A DNA stretch of 64,000 nt from Lentisphaerae bacterium RIFOXYA12_64_32 (GCA_001803235.1 MHBL01000055.1:18913-82912), one strand, 5' to 3'; positions 37,801 through 47,688 are shown, counted from the stretch's first letter. A program made the numbers and translations. The notes: a model not told the origin generated them from the letters alone.

Positions 37801-38368
37801 CGGCAGAATCGCGCCGGGTGATTTCGCCGCGCGCGAGGAATATATCGGCGCCGACATCAACGTCGTCGCCGGCAAGTTCAACATCAAGGTCCCGTCGCGG
37901 TCTTTCCGCATCGTGGCCTTCCCGCCGAAAGCCTTCTATCCGGTACAGGACGAGATAGGCACGGTCTGGGGATCGTGGAAAGCGCCCGAGTCCAAGAGCG
38001 AGTTCACGCGCGACGACCAGGTCGGGCGAAGCAGTCCGGGCAGCCTGAAGATGCAGGCACAGGGAAGTTGCTGTTTCACAAAGAGCTTCCCTGCTCAGCC
38101 CGGACGCACGTACCGCGCCACCGTGTACGCGAAGCGGGAGGCCGCCGGTTCGGTTAAGGTCGCATTCCAGGGAAAGAACGACGCGAATGAATTCCTGGTG
38201 CCGCCGCAGAGCGCCCAGGCGGCGGTCGGCGTGGACTGGCAGAAGCTCGAACTGCGCTTTACGGTTCCGAACGCTGAAGCCTGGGCGAAATGCCGCCTCC
38301 TGCTTGTCACCCTGAGCGGCGACGACGGAACCATCTGGTTCGACGATTTCACCATGACGGAGGAGTGA
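34889..38368 (+). CDS. Large secreted LamG/CBM protein, probable glycan-active
   Basis: A 1159-residue protein with a signal peptide (RLLVILLGMPVLLGAAG). LamG-like domain (about 60-270: SMTLWVNALGY, NQWHQLAVTWTARKLAIYLNG, VAVDDLKIFSRACSPLEIK), a long central region of mixed alpha/beta character (about 330-990) and a C-terminal CBM4/9-like domain (about 1030-1159). The centre contains NETHGCAFKDNFGR and a YYNQQ segment and may be a glycoside-hydrolase-like barrel similar to GH123/DUF6067 proteins; I could not identify catalytic residues. It follows the small CBM-like gene by three bases. The region is somewhat less GC-rich than its surroundings. Confidence 0.8.
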   Translation: MLKGRLLVILLGMPVLLGAAGVYREVPMAEKLKDKDLTFSVTFDTRGVNADLAKGDPISTTMKDVALGLRGCVGFDTQQGFKPEPGEDLKFDALGNASPHEGSMTLWVNALGYTPGDETTDGQKRGNIALLHMLFKQDSRHIEYQLYEYGDTVYFDWRSSEPPQGWGQVGRVQVSRKGIKRNQWHQLAVTWTARKLAIYLNGEPAGEAMLPDKADKTSGLIPDARDSFIGVKSRFYEDNHTWDVAVDDLKIFSRACSPLEIKNQYARLLLDQSAATVQAYDVKLNGVNTGPIDKLDRLEAELDFSALPEADLALLTQGKLAMDYRLTRGDKTIASGQWTFSRNSECRIIEGVDQPGTYRLETSLGGKDKVSASIVRPDLSFAGNGVGAEDVVPDIWQDFAVQDHSVTLWNRVYQFGDGPLPTEVSAYGKSLLEACPRLIVETPRGMAEISYQAGPTHRSNCTVTFTGTGKAADFTLDYATTVEFDGMIKCDFTIKGSPEIKSMRLDWRVRADVCQYLLTPLLQEGQGPEFEFPYPTGGGWLTVTQLWLVSEDKGGFAYAMPHDANWVYDPARPVFFVNKASGQCSVTMVTNAVKLPESTSYQALFIATPTRPLPIRNRLIRFGDSSRSDTPHLSMNGGEGLTGVFTYEPHESDLACRLKSKVPNTVSVYGAANSLTDASDIAVYFRKYWDIPGDYIYKMSYLKPLGDGKYETEYHFTVPACNAGMINDYYLGNIKKLLAHPYGDRVWQIYYDLCGSNLCGNETHGCAFKDNFGRTIKTFALLSKRKLVERTVRFCHAQHRTVMLHAQRSYMPFLHGLADYFFPGEQHNTLLQRNPFGYTDELSDAIYRSEYNRNVLGTGVIFLPALGQANVDYFKPAAFPYTEAMLAMLLSHDVETCQDYAAGAPVQTVWDALEKYGVQSPETRVHLYYNQQEITSSQADVRVTWYECPEKRRVLILANKDIRPRNATLDVGRIAPGDFAAREEYIGADINVVAGKFNIKVPSRSFRIVAFPPKAFYPVQDEIGTVWGSWKAPESKSEFTRDDQVGRSSPGSLKMQAQGSCCFTKSFPAQPGRTYRATVYAKREAAGSVKVAFQGKNDANEFLVPPQSAQAAVGVDWQKLELRFTVPNAEAWAKCRLLLVTLSGDDGTIWFDDFTMTEE

Positions 38369-38583
38369 CAGGAAAGGCGACGGCTTTCCGAGCGGAGGAG
38401 GGGGATACCCTCAAGGCAGACAGATATGCGTAAAACCTGGGGTGCGTCGGTAAGGATGGGCACCCGCCCAACCGCGAGTTGCGGCCCCGAATCACGCCCG
38501 GCATGGGCGTACACCGGCAGGCTCTCAGTCTCGCACTTCGGCGTGTGACCTGCTCGGTGCGCAGCACAAATAGGAGACACCTG

Positions 38584-39486
38584 ATGCCGTCACGGGAAAG
38601 TCGCGAGTACTTACAGGAATTGCGTCGGAGGCCGGCGTTCGGCGCCGTGGGCAACGAGTTCAACCTCGACGGACTGCGCCAGGGCATGGCGACGCGCCAA
38701 GCGCCCGCCAACAGCGACGTCAAATGTATCCAGAGGCAGATTAACGGCATGCTCTGTGAATGGGTCATGGCGCCCGGCGCCGACCCTGATCTGCGGCTTC
38801 TGTATCTGCACGGTGGTGGCTATGTTTCCGGTTCAGGCGCAAGTTACCTTCCCCTGGCTGCCGACATTTCGGCGGCGGCAAAGTGCGCCGTCCTCCTGCC
38901 CGACTATCGGCTCGCGCCGGAACACCGCTTCCCAGCGGCGATTGAGGATTGCGTCTGCGCCCACGAGTGGATGCTCGCATCCGGGCCGAACGGCCCGGCG
39001 CCTGCCAAGGCAACGTTCATTGCCGGGGATTCGGCCGGCGGCGGCTTGACCCTGGCGACGCTACTGGCGCTGCGAGACCGCCATCGGCCACTGCCGGTAG
39101 CGGCTATGCCCCTGTCGGCTTCGACTGATCTGACGCTGGCCAGTGAATCAATGCGGTCCGAAGACGATCCCATCTGTAGTGCACGGTGCATGCCGGTGTT
39201 CGTGGACCTCTATCTTGGGGGGGCGGATCGCCGCAACCCGCTCGCATCGCCGGTATTTGGCGATTACACCGGCATCCCGCCCCTGCTGATCCAGGTCGGC
39301 GAGCATGAGATGCTTCGTGACGATAGCGTTCGCGTGGCGGCCAAGGCCCGATCTGACGGGGTTGAGGTGACGCTCGAAGTCTGGCCGGGCATGGTCCATG
39401 TGTTTCAGATCCGCGGGCTCCCCGAAAGCCGGGAGGCCATTGAGCACATGGCCGGCTTCATGGAGTCGTGCCTGGCCCGCCGATGA
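38584..39486 (+). CDS. Alpha/beta hydrolase, HSL-type esterase
   Basis: A 300-residue cytoplasmic hydrolase of the hormone-sensitive lipase (alpha/beta hydrolase-3) group. It has the oxyanion-hole motif HGGGY (76-80), DYRLAPEHRFPA, nucleophile motif GDSAGG with S150, an acidic element VGEHEMLRDD and the final VHVF histidine. The acid is in an E-x-L-x-D-D context, as in MlhB-type esterases. ATG 38584 has AGGAG nine bases upstream; frames extending further upstream lack support. It sits among secreted glycan proteins and could remove acyl groups from imported sugars. That role is inference. Confidence 0.9.
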   Translation: MPSRESREYLQELRRRPAFGAVGNEFNLDGLRQGMATRQAPANSDVKCIQRQINGMLCEWVMAPGADPDLRLLYLHGGGYVSGSGASYLPLAADISAAAKCAVLLPDYRLAPEHRFPAAIEDCVCAHEWMLASGPNGPAPAKATFIAGDSAGGGLTLATLLALRDRHRPLPVAAMPLSASTDLTLASESMRSEDDPICSARCMPVFVDLYLGGADRRNPLASPVFGDYTGIPPLLIQVGEHEMLRDDSVRVAAKARSDGVEVTLEVWPGMVHVFQIRGLPESREAIEHMAGFMESCLARR

Positions 39487-39601
39487 CGACGAACCGCACA
39501 CCTCGCACTTCCTGCGCGATGTCGGCTGCCACGCCCGGGCGTTGAGTATGCGGAGTCCCGCAGAGTGACACGGTGGAACAACCGCCCTACGGAGAGCAAA
39601 C

Positions 39602-42600
39602 ATGAATAGAACCGCAATGGCCTTCATGAACCTGCGCGTCGTCTCAACCCTCCTGGGACTCGCCATTGTCACGGCTCAGGCGGGGGTTATCATCGACGAA
39701 CCATTCAAGACTGACGCGAAACTGCCGAGCCATTGCAGCATCGACGCCGGCGTCCTGAAGATCAGCGCCAATGGGAATGGCGTGTGCACGTACAACGTTG
39801 CCGACAACCTGGTGTGCGCCCGGTTCGTTCTCGCATTCAAGGCCCGGCAGGTGGCCGTCCCGGCTTCCGACCACCATTTCGGCGTGCTCTTGATCGGGGC
39901 CAACGGAAAGAGGCTGATGCTCTACGCGCGCGCTGACGCCCTGAACCGGTGCCTGCCCGACAGGTACAACGAGACGATCGGCCCGATCTCGCCCGCCCTG
40001 ACGGTCGGGCCTGATGCGCCATGGACGGAGTTCAGAGTCCTCGTCGACGGCCAGTTCGTTGAGGCGAATATCGACGGGAAGCTGGTCGGCAGCTTCACGG
40101 CCGAGGAAGGCGACGTGCCGCCGGTGGCAGGCATCAGCTTCTACAGCCACAATCTGGACATTGAGGTGTCTTCTTGCCGAGCCGAATCCTTGGCCGAGGG
40201 GGCGGGAGAACCGGTCGTCTCGGGAAGCGGCGGACCGCCGGACTTCTACGCCAACTTCGACGGCGCCACAGACGCAAGCTCCGCTGTCGGGGAGGCCATA
40301 CGCCCGAGCAAGGAGTCGAGCATTTCTTACGTGGATGGGGTGAAGGGCAGGGCTGTGTTCGCAGGTAATGCAGTGCCGACGGATGCCGACGGGAGGAAGT
40401 CGCCGCCGCTGCTCCAGTACGACGCCGGCACGCTGTTCAGCAGCCAGGGCGGCACCGTCTCCTTCTGGTTCCAGCCCAATCGCGACGGCATGGCGGATCG
40501 CGGCTGGCGCTCGCTGCTCACCGGGCAGAATGCCGACGGCAAGACGAAGCTGAATGTCTGGCTGTGGGAATGGCTTCGGGTCGACCTGCCGCGCAAGGAG
40601 ATGGCCCCGGTGGCGATCAACCGGCGGATGCGCGACTACGCCTTCAAGGGCGACTGGATCCACATCGCGCTTGCCTGGGAAGCCAGCGGCTGGACCCGGC
40701 TCTACGTCGACGGGATCCCGTACCGGCACGGCGGCAGTGCGTGGGAACTGACGTCGCGGTTCACGAACCTCGATCTGGACTGCATCAAGACCGTGTGTGT
40801 CGGCTCGGGTGCGGACATCCCGACGGAGCGAAACGCGGATGGCGCCGTCGACGAACTGAAGATCTACCGGCGCCCCATCGCCGAGGACGAGGTCGTCCGC
40901 GAGTACCGCAGCGTCATGCCCGTGGACGTCATCCTCGACCGCGCGGTCCTGTTCGCCGGGATGGACGAGAAACTCGAACTGCTCCTGGCGCCAGGCGGCA
41001 CCTATGCGCGGCCCGCCGTGGGTAGCATTGCCCCGACTCCGGCGACCGTCGCTATCGCGATGGAGTTCTGCGAGAACGAATCCGGGAAGAGCCTGCTCTC
41101 GAATAACCGCGCCGCGACGGTCAATGCCCCCCAGAAGCTGGAGTTCCCCGTGGGGCGCCTGAACGCGGGCGTTTACCGGCTGAAGTGCAGAGTGTCCCGG
41201 GACGGCGCTACGGTGCAGAAGTCCTTCCTCGTTTCGGTGTACAACCCGCAGCCGGCCCTGCCGCCGACCGATGCCGGGCTCACGACCGGTGCGCCGCTCT
41301 TCATTAAGGACTTTGCCGTCGAGGACGACTCGGGCGTGCTGCGCGAAGGACAGTGCACAGTGAAGAGTTCGACCTTGGGACGCTACCTCGAGGCCGGCGC
41401 CAACAACGGCGACCGGATCGGGTTCGAGATCGCGTTCCCGGAAACCGCACGCAACGGCAAGCCGGTCCTGCTTCAGATCGACTGGCCCGACGACGTGCCC
41501 CGGTCCATGGGTTTGTACATGTACCCGAAGACGACCTCCGCGCAGCACCGGGACCGGCTCGAGGGCGGCATCCAGAGCGGGAACGAATACCCGCTCACGG
41601 GAAAGATGCAGAGCACGAAATACCTGTTCTACCCGGGCTTGGACAGCTACCTGTTCGAGGCCAGGACCATGATCAAGGGTTACCCGGCCGCGCTCGCCAA
41701 GGTCACGATCCTGCCGCTCGACGGCGACCGGTTCCCGAAGCTGAAGATCGAGTACCCGCACGGCATGCCGCACCGGGCCCTGGGGCACATGGACGAGGAC
41801 CAGACCGTCGATTTCATGCTCAACTATGACGACGCGAAGGAGCGCGCCAGCATCCAGCGCGTCGAGAAGGTCCTGGACCGGTGGTGCGACTACTTCGACT
41901 ACACCGGGCAGAATGCGGTGTCGTACCCGATCCTGCGCTACGACTACACGTTCTGCCCCCAGGCCGGAGTCTACGGCAACGGCTGCCTGCCGTTCAGGAA
42001 CGGGCAGGTGCCGGCGTTCATCGAGATGCTCAACGCGCGGGGCATGAGCTTCATCGCGATCGTGAACCTTTACACCCTGCCCGACCTGACCAAGACGCCG
42101 GACCGGAAGGACGAGTTCGTCAGGAAGGACCTCTTCTCGATCAGTTCGGCAGGCAAGCTGCCCCAATCGGCCGAGTGGCCCAAACCGAATCTCCTGAACC
42201 CCGAGGTGAAGGGAATGCTCCTCTGGCACATCACGGACCTGGCCGCGAGGTACGGCACTCTCCCCGGGCTCGACGGCATTGAGATCTGGGCCGGGATCCT
42301 AAGCCTCGGCCTGAACGACGGCTACAGCGACGCCACCGTCGCGAGCTTCACCCAGGAGACGGGTGTTCAGGTTCCCCAAGACCCGGCGGGCAAGTTCAAG
42401 TCGCGCTTCGCGTTCCTGACCGGGCCGGCCAAGGACAAGTGGCTGAGATGGCGTGCAGACAAGACCACCGGACTCATCCGCGAGATCGAAACTGCGGTCC
42501 ATGCGGTGAACCCCCAATTGAAGCTCTACATCAACATCATGGGCAAGCCGTTGTGCGGCAGCACCGAGGACGAGACCTCGGAGGGCTTGGACACGAAGGC

Positions 42601-44068
42601 GTGCGTCTACGAGAACGCCGGACTCGACATCGACGCCATCGCCGCGCTCCCGGACGTGTATGTGGTCCCGACCCGGCACTCGACGAGCTATCGCTGGGAG
42701 ATGTTCTGGGCCCACCCGGAATCCACCGTCGACGAGACCATCTACGACGTTGCGAAGTTCGCGCCGTTCAGCAAGAGCGGCATCGCCTACTCGAACACTT
42801 ATCCCACCTATTACGAGAGCTTTAGGAAGTCCCTCAAGCAGGATGTTTACAATGCGTATTTCCAGAACGCGGACATCAAGCCGTTCGGGCGCTACTTCCT
42901 CAAGGAGTTGGTCTACTCCGTCGCTATTCTTGACTCGCAGCGGATCCTGATCGGCGCACAGCCGCTCGGGTCCTGGGGGCGCGACGAGGAGATGCGCGAG
43001 TTCGCCAAGGCGTACTGCGCCTTGCCGGCGCTCCCGTTCAAGGACGTCGAGGGCATGAGAGACCCGGTCACGGCGCGATACCTCAACACTGCAAACGGCA
43101 CGTATGCCTACCTGGCGAACCTGCTGTGGAGCGACGCCAACGCCGGACTGACCCTCGCGCCCACCGCCCAAGTCACAGACCTCTCAACCGGCGAGTCTCT
43201 CAGCGCCGACGCGGAAGGGAGCATCAAGATCGAGTTGAAGCCATACCAGTTGCGCTCGTTCCGGATCGCTGGCGGCGACGTCAAGGTCGCCAAGCAGGTC
43301 GTGTCGATCCCGGACGCCGTGGCCGCCTTCTACAAGACCAAACTGAGCGAACTCCGCACGGCCATGGACGCGGTCGCCAAGTCCGGCGAGGACACGGCCA
43401 AGTACAAGTCGCGCATCGACCAGATCCAGACGGCCCTGGACGCCGGGCAATACGGCGAGGCGCACCGGCTCGCGTTCTCCAAGCGCATGAACTCGCTGCT
43501 CAAGGTCAAGCAGATGGCGGTCGACGGCTTCCTGAAACAGCAGATGACGATGATCGCGGCAAGCCGGTACGCGGTGAAATGCGGCGGCGAGGCGTACGTC
43601 TTCTACCGCTCGAAATCCGGCACGCTGTTCTTCCCGGACCAGAGCTTCGCGAATGGCAACTACGGGTACGACGGCACCCACCAGAACGTCGTGCGCAATG
43701 TCGACAAGGTCAAGAGCGAGGACGATCCTGAGATTTTCAGGACCGAGGCGTACAATCTTGACGCGTACCGATTCAAGGTCAAGCCGGGAAAATACGCCGT
43801 GAGGATGTACTTTAAGGCGGGATACGAGCCCGGGTTCAAGCCGGGTGTGTTCGTGATCAACGTGGACATCGAAAAGACACGGGTCCTGAACGGGTGCGAT
43901 ATTGTCGCGGCCTGCAACTCCGATTTCGGCGCCGTACTGGTGAAGGAATTCGGAGGTGTCCAGGTCGACGACGGCGTTCTGGATATCGAATTCTCGATTC
44001 CTGAAGGCGTGGACGCCTCCGCCCGGCTCTGCAACGCGATCGAAGTGATTCCGGAGGACGTCAAATGA
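39602..44068 (+). CDS. Giant secreted LamG/TIM-barrel/malectin protein
   Basis: A 1488-residue protein with signal peptide [17 protein letters not shown]. Domains in order: a jelly-roll like DUF1080/LamG (about 20-195), a second LamG (about 210-440; [42 protein letters not shown]), beta domains, a TIM-barrel-like region (about 745-1190) containing [12 protein letters not shown], a helical stretch rich in Lys/Asp (about 1238-1315), and a malectin-like domain to the end ([32 protein letters not shown]). Malectin and LamG folds bind carbohydrate; the barrel suggests a hydrolase of unassigned family. GGAGAGC precedes ATG 39602. Its stop overlaps pseudopilin 3 (ATGA), coupling secretion-type and enzyme-type proteins. 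Confidence 0.82.
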   Translation: MNRTAMAFMNLRVVSTLLGLAIVTAQAGVIIDEPFKTDAKLPSHCSIDAGVLKISANGNGVCTYNVADNLVCARFVLAFKARQVAVPASDHHFGVLLIGANGKRLMLYARADALNRCLPDRYNETIGPISPALTVGPDAPWTEFRVLVDGQFVEANIDGKLVGSFTAEEGDVPPVAGISFYSHNLDIEVSSCRAESLAEGAGEPVVSGSGGPPDFYANFDGATDASSAVGEAIRPSKESSISYVDGVKGRAVFAGNAVPTDADGRKSPPLLQYDAGTLFSSQGGTVSFWFQPNRDGMADRGWRSLLTGQNADGKTKLNVWLWEWLRVDLPRKEMAPVAINRRMRDYAFKGDWIHIALAWEASGWTRLYVDGIPYRHGGSAWELTSRFTNLDLDCIKTVCVGSGADIPTERNADGAVDELKIYRRPIAEDEVVREYRSVMPVDVILDRAVLFAGMDEKLELLLAPGGTYARPAVGSIAPTPATVAIAMEFCENESGKSLLSNNRAATVNAPQKLEFPVGRLNAGVYRLKCRVSRDGATVQKSFLVSVYNPQPALPPTDAGLTTGAPLFIKDFAVEDDSGVLREGQCTVKSSTLGRYLEAGANNGDRIGFEIAFPETARNGKPVLLQIDWPDDVPRSMGLYMYPKTTSAQHRDRLEGGIQSGNEYPLTGKMQSTKYLFYPGLDSYLFEARTMIKGYPAALAKVTILPLDGDRFPKLKIEYPHGMPHRALGHMDEDQTVDFMLNYDDAKERASIQRVEKVLDRWCDYFDYTGQNAVSYPILRYDYTFCPQAGVYGNGCLPFRNGQVPAFIEMLNARGMSFIAIVNLYTLPDLTKTPDRKDEFVRKDLFSISSAGKLPQSAEWPKPNLLNPEVKGMLLWHITDLAARYGTLPGLDGIEIWAGILSLGLNDGYSDATVASFTQETGVQVPQDPAGKFKSRFAFLTGPAKDKWLRWRADKTTGLIREIETAVHAVNPQLKLYINIMGKPLCGSTEDETSEGLDTKACVYENAGLDIDAIAALPDVYVVPTRHSTSYRWEMFWAHPESTVDETIYDVAKFAPFSKSGIAYSNTYPTYYESFRKSLKQDVYNAYFQNADIKPFGRYFLKELVYSVAILDSQRILIGAQPLGSWGRDEEMREFAKAYCALPALPFKDVEGMRDPVTARYLNTANGTYAYLANLLWSDANAGLTLAPTAQVTDLSTGESLSADAEGSIKIELKPYQLRSFRIAGGDVKVAKQVVSIPDAVAAFYKTKLSELRTAMDAVAKSGEDTAKYKSRIDQIQTALDAGQYGEAHRLAFSKRMNSLLKVKQMAVDGFLKQQMTMIAASRYAVKCGGEAYVFYRSKSGTLFFPDQSFANGNYGYDGTHQNVVRNVDKVKSEDDPEIFRTEAYNLDAYRFKVKPGKYAVRMYFKAGYEPGFKPGVFVINVDIEKTRVLNGCDIVAACNSDFGAVLVKEFGGVQVDDGVLDIEFSIPEGVDASARLCNAIEVIPEDVK

Positions 44069-44793
44069 GGCAGCAAACCGTGAGAGCCATTCAGTTCCCG
44101 TCCCCGTTCGATGCAGGTGGACGTGAGCAACGGGCCGTTCGCGGCACGGCGAGGCTTCGCCGCCGTTTTACGCTCATCGAGTTGCTGGTCGTCATCGCCA
44201 TCATCGGGATCCTTGCATCCCTGCTGCTGCCGGCCCTGGCCAATGCCAAGGACAAGGCGAAGCAGATGACCTGCCTGTCCGGCATGAAGCAACTGGCGGT
44301 GGGGTGCGCCATGTACGAGGACGACAACGGCTACTACCCGGGGACGTGGTGGGATGGGTTGCCGCCGCCGCCCTGGATCGGCACGTGGCGCTACTGGGCG
44401 AACTACGTCTACCCGCACGTCGGCGACAAGCAGGTGTTCTATTGCCCGAGTTTCACCGCGAAGACTGCACCTACGTATGGCATAGAGAACTCGTACGGCA
44501 TGCCCTGGTGGTATTACGGCGCAACCGACGCCTACTTCAAGAAGATGACCTATGGCGTGTCCGGTACCGTGATGATCATGGAGACGTCTTGGGGTGTGCT
44601 CGATGGGCAGACTTACTTCGCCAGTTGGCTGGCGCCATTCAGTGGCCGGGTCCGGGATCAGCACAATCTCGGCACCAACACGGCGTATGCCGACGGTCAC
44701 GTCCAGTGGTCACGGGTGAGCGGTATCCAGCGTCTGGCGTGCGTGCGTTCCGGCACCTGGGGCTGGACCGGCGGCGTACTGCCCGGACCGTGA
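44065..44793 (+). CDS. Pseudopilin-like protein 3 (prepilin-type N-terminus, H-X9-DG C-terminus)
   Basis: A 242-residue protein with helix [20 protein letters not shown] and [15 protein letters not shown]. The C-terminal [12 protein letters not shown] fits His-X9-Asp-Gly. The leader before the helix is unusually long and basic (about 34 residues). ATG 44065 overlaps the previous stop as ATGA and has GGAGG eight bases upstream, so the long leader is probably real; GTG 44080 is the only close alternative. This is the third pseudopilin directly attached to a large secreted protein gene. It may be a cognate export or scaffold component for that protein. Confidence 0.9.
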   Translation: MRQQTVRAIQFPSPFDAGGREQRAVRGTARLRRRFTLIELLVVIAIIGILASLLLPALANAKDKAKQMTCLSGMKQLAVGCAMYEDDNGYYPGTWWDGLPPPPWIGTWRYWANYVYPHVGDKQVFYCPSFTAKTAPTYGIENSYGMPWWYYGATDAYFKKMTYGVSGTVMIMETSWGVLDGQTYFASWLAPFSGRVRDQHNLGTNTAYADGHVQWSRVSGIQRLACVRSGTWGWTGGVLPGP

Positions 44794-44845
44794 CGGCAGA
44801 GCGCTTGCGGCGGTCTGGCGTGGGGATGGTGTCTTGCCCGGCGGA

Positions 44846-44864
44846 TCCCGCCTGTCAGGCGGGA
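44846..44864 (+). terminator. GC-rich hairpin after pseudopilin 3
   Basis: TCCCGCCTGTCAGGCGGGA is a near-perfect hairpin located 53 bp after the stop codon and before the DUF3604 gene. There is no following T-run, so termination is uncertain; it belongs to the CCGCCT/AGGCGG palindromes also seen at 19394-19498. Confidence 0.35.
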
Positions 44865-44902
44865 CCGGGACTGCGACACCACGACGAACGGTGCCGGGGC
44901 CG

Positions 44903-44921
44903 GATTTACCCGCACAGGTCG
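44903..44921 (+). promoter_or_regulatory. 19-bp shared upstream sequence, copy 1
   Basis: GATTTACCCGCACAGGTCG lies 15 bp before ATG 44937. Exactly the same 19 bases occur on the minus strand at 51429-51447, 70 bp before the start of the R-M-like gene in the same orientation to the gene. It could be an operator or the end of a repeat related to the ACCTGTGC elements. Confidence 0.45.
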
Positions 44922-44936
44922 CAAAGGAATCACTTC

Positions 44937-46928
44937 ATGGTCAGGCCGACAGCGCCTCACATGCCGCCCTGGGCGCGGCCTATCCGGATCCCCGAGAGCA
45001 TCGAGGTCACGCATGCGGACCCGGCGTTTGCCATTGCCAATGAGTGCGGCACGTGGCGGCTTCCCTTCAGGTTGGCGAAGGATGTGCCGGCGGGGGCTGT
45101 ACTGAAGCTTCAAGTCTGTGGCGGTCGGAACAACAAGGGCAACTTCCCCGGTGCGCAGACCGCGAACCCGAATGGCGACGGCTATCTCTCTGCACGGCTG
45201 GATGACGGTGCCACGCTGTCTCTGGCGCCGGACACGCATCCCGGCACGTATGTGATCACCGTTCCTGCGGGCGGCCTGCGCAAGGGGCAGACTCTGACGG
45301 TTGTCCTGGGCGATTGCGCCGGTGGCGGCAAGGGCATCAAGGCGTGTCCGGATCGCCTGCTGAACAAGTTCTTTGTTCTCTATGCGTTGGCCCAACAACA
45401 GGCCGAAGGGAAGACGCCGCAGTGGGCCGGAGGCGATGTGTGGGCGGCGGGAACCGCCGAGCGCATAGTGGCTGCCTGCACCATGCATGTCTTGGGCGGG
45501 GCCACAGACCACCTCCGCGTCTTTGCGCCAGCCACGACCCGGCTGGGCGCGCCGGTCACGCTTCTCATCCGGCCGGAAGACGTACTCGGCAATCTCTCGC
45601 ATCAGGCTCCGGGGCCGATCGAGCTGTCCCTCGGCGGGGCGCCGCTCCGTGCGACGACCGAGCAGGTCCTTGACTCGACCTGTGTCCGCGCCGGGGTCGC
45701 GCTGTCGACCGAAGGCGTGCACCGGGTCACGGTGCGGGACACGGCGTCGGGCCGAGAGGCACTGAGCAATCCGACCGTCTGTTCCGAGACGGCGTCGCCC
45801 GCCTACTGGGGCATGATCCACGGCCACACGGAGATGTCCGACGGCACCGGGACGCTCGAGCAGTACTTCCACCAACTCCGGAACGAGGTCGGGCTCGACT
45901 TCGGCGCCACCGGAGATCACGACCACCTGTGGGAAACGTCGGACGAGTACTGGCAGACCACCTGTGCGGCCGTGAAGCGCTGGCACGCGCCGCGCGAGTT
46001 TGTCACGTTCCTCGGCTACGAATGGGCCAAGTGGCGCAAGAACGGCGACGGCGACCGCAATGTCTACTACCTGGACGATGACCAGCCCATGTACCGCTCC
46101 GACGACACCGAGCATCCGACCCCGCCCGACCTGTTCAAGGCGCTGCGCCGGAACCGGGCCAGGGCCATCGTCATTCCGCACCACACGGGGCACGGCGGCA
46201 ACTTCTGCGACTGGAAGGATCACAGCCCCGAGCACGAACGACTGGTCGAGATCTTCCAGGTCCGCGGGAGCTACGAGTGCTCCAAGGAGGACGGCAACCC
46301 GGTCCCGGAAACAGCGGCGACGCCAGCGCCATACCCGGACGGCACCGTGCAGCGCGCCCTGGCGCTCGGCTGGCGCGTTGGGTTTACGTCCGGCGGCGAC
46401 GACCACAACGGGCACTGGGGCACCGAGGTGCGGTTCGCCTGGGGCTACAAGCAAGGTCTGATGAGCGTCGAGGCCGGCGCACTCACGCGCGAGGCGGTGT
46501 TCGAAGCCTTGTACCAGCGACGTGTCGTGGCCACGACAGGCGCGCGAATGCTGCTGTCCTTCAGCCTTGACGGCAAACCCTTCGGAGCGGAATTATCCCT
46601 GCGCGACAGCCCGGCACTGGCGTCCTGCCGACGTCTGGCGGTCGAGTTCCACGGCACCGCTGCGCTGGCGCGGCTCGACATCATCCGCAACAACCGTGTG
46701 GTGCATTCCATCCCTGGCGCCGGCGAAACCGATATGCGCGCGACGTGGGACGACACCGCGCCGCTCGACAGCATCTGGCTGCCGGCGGCGCCGTTCTGCG
46801 CCCACCCGTTTGCGTTCTACTACGTGCGCGTCATCCAAACCGACGGCGAAGTGGGCTGGGCCAGTCCGGTCTGGATCGATCCGTGGCGGGGCGCAGTCGG
46901 CACCCCGCCGGCCCCGCCTCAGCCGTAG
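44937..46928 (+). CDS. DUF3604 (PHP-like) protein 3
   Basis: A 663-residue protein, no signal peptide. An N-terminal beta half includes GGRNNKGNFPGAQT and LRVFAPATTRLG. The PHP-like domain has YWGMIHGHTEMSDGTG (H295, H297), LDFGATGDHDH, IPHHTGHG and SGGDDHNG, giving a fuller set of metal ligands than protein 2. The C-terminus ends VGWASPVWIDP, as in protein 1. ATG 44937 follows AAAGGA; upstream in-frame codons overlap pseudopilin 3 and are not used. It closes the 34325-46928 cluster and probably acts inside the cell on its products. Confidence 0.88.
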   Translation: MVRPTAPHMPPWARPIRIPESIEVTHADPAFAIANECGTWRLPFRLAKDVPAGAVLKLQVCGGRNNKGNFPGAQTANPNGDGYLSARLDDGATLSLAPDTHPGTYVITVPAGGLRKGQTLTVVLGDCAGGGKGIKACPDRLLNKFFVLYALAQQQAEGKTPQWAGGDVWAAGTAERIVAACTMHVLGGATDHLRVFAPATTRLGAPVTLLIRPEDVLGNLSHQAPGPIELSLGGAPLRATTEQVLDSTCVRAGVALSTEGVHRVTVRDTASGREALSNPTVCSETASPAYWGMIHGHTEMSDGTGTLEQYFHQLRNEVGLDFGATGDHDHLWETSDEYWQTTCAAVKRWHAPREFVTFLGYEWAKWRKNGDGDRNVYYLDDDQPMYRSDDTEHPTPPDLFKALRRNRARAIVIPHHTGHGGNFCDWKDHSPEHERLVEIFQVRGSYECSKEDGNPVPETAATPAPYPDGTVQRALALGWRVGFTSGGDDHNGHWGTEVRFAWGYKQGLMSVEAGALTREAVFEALYQRRVVATTGARMLLSFSLDGKPFGAELSLRDSPALASCRRLAVEFHGTAALARLDIIRNNRVVHSIPGAGETDMRATWDDTAPLDSIWLPAAPFCAHPFAFYYVRVIQTDGEVGWASPVWIDPWRGAVGTPPAPPQP

Positions 46929-47047
46929 CACCACCGTTGCGCGGCGATCGGCAGTCCCAGGCACGAAGCGTGCCACAAACAACCAGGGGATTTTCACGGA
47001 CACACATGCTATGGTATTCCCTAGGCGGGAGTACCGCGGGCAAAAGC

Positions 47048-47374
47048 ATGATCCGAGACACAGACATTCGGGAGTACGTCAGGAAACTGGCCGGGGTGTT
47101 TGGGCCCAGGCAGGTGATCCTTTTCGGGTCGCATGCGCGTGGCGATGCCACCGAGGACAGCGACGTTGACCTGCTGGTCGTGATGGACGACGTCGAGGAC
47201 GCCGACGATACCGCGATCAAGATGCGGCTCCAAATTCCCAGGGCTTTTCCTCTCGACCTAATGGTCAAGCGACCCTGCGAGGTCAACCGCCGCGCAGTCG
47301 GAAACGGCGGATTCCTGCGGACGATCTTCGCGGAGGGGCGAATCCTGTATGAAAGAAGACGACCTGTGCAATAG
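47048..47374 (+). CDS. MNT-type minimal nucleotidyltransferase (orphan antitoxin)
   Basis: A 108-residue nucleotidyltransferase with the MNT signature: F-G27-S28-H-A-R-G-D, then S-D39-V-D41 and a third acid near D70 (FPLDLMVKR). In MNT/HEPN toxin-antitoxin pairs this protein AMPylates and silences a HEPN RNase encoded just downstream. Here a start-like ATGAAAGAAGACGACCTG opens at 47349, overlapping its 3' end, but the frame runs into the palindromic element beginning at 47360, so the HEPN partner appears lost. ATG 47006 is an alternative start. The stop codon itself lies inside the element end. Confidence 0.85.
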   Translation: MIRDTDIREYVRKLAGVFGPRQVILFGSHARGDATEDSDVDLLVVMDDVEDADDTAIKMRLQIPRAFPLDLMVKRPCEVNRRAVGNGGFLRTIFAEGRILYERRRPVQ

Positions 47375-47628
47375 GCCCAGCCGGTTTTCAGCCCCAACGG
47401 GGCGCTACATACCAGCCCAGGGGCAACGCCCTGGGTTACAAGCCCAGCCGCGCATTTGCACCCTGAAGGGGGGCGACATGACCCCGCCTGCAGCGATCGG
47501 CGTCGAGAATATGTCTCGCCCTTTCAGGGCTAGAACCCCTTTTCCGCTCCGTTCCCAGGGCGTTGCCCTGGGCTGGTATGTGGCCGCGCCTTCAGCGCTC
47601 CAGATGTGGACCCTTGTTGCACAGGTCG
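47360..47628. repeat. 269-bp nested inverted-repeat element (MITE-like)
   Basis: The outer ends CGACCTGTGCAA and TTGCACAGGTCG (47360-47371, 47617-47628) are perfect inverted repeats. Inside, ACATACCAGCCCAGGGGCAA pairs with a right arm at 47554-47581, one base shorter, and ACCCTGAAGGG pairs with CCCTTTCAGGG around the centre. The whole can fold into one long hairpin. It has no coding capacity. It covers the MNT stop codon and replaces the expected partner gene; the remaining bases to 47688 are the SDR leader. Confidence 0.8.
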
Positions 47629-47688
47629 GAAGAAGAAATGCGCGAGTGAGTCGCACAAGCCGAAGCTGACTTCACGGAGAGGCTCACC
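47375..47688. other. Gene-free stretch occupied by the palindromic element
   Basis: Almost entirely the 269-bp inverted-repeat element; only about 60 bp before ATG 47689 are outside it and include the GGAGAGG ribosome-binding site of the SDR gene. Confidence 0.7.

Noticed and set aside
39644..42229. 861-codon minus-strand frame
   Set aside because: Shadow of the LamG/TIM/malectin gene; composition and lack of motifs argue against it.
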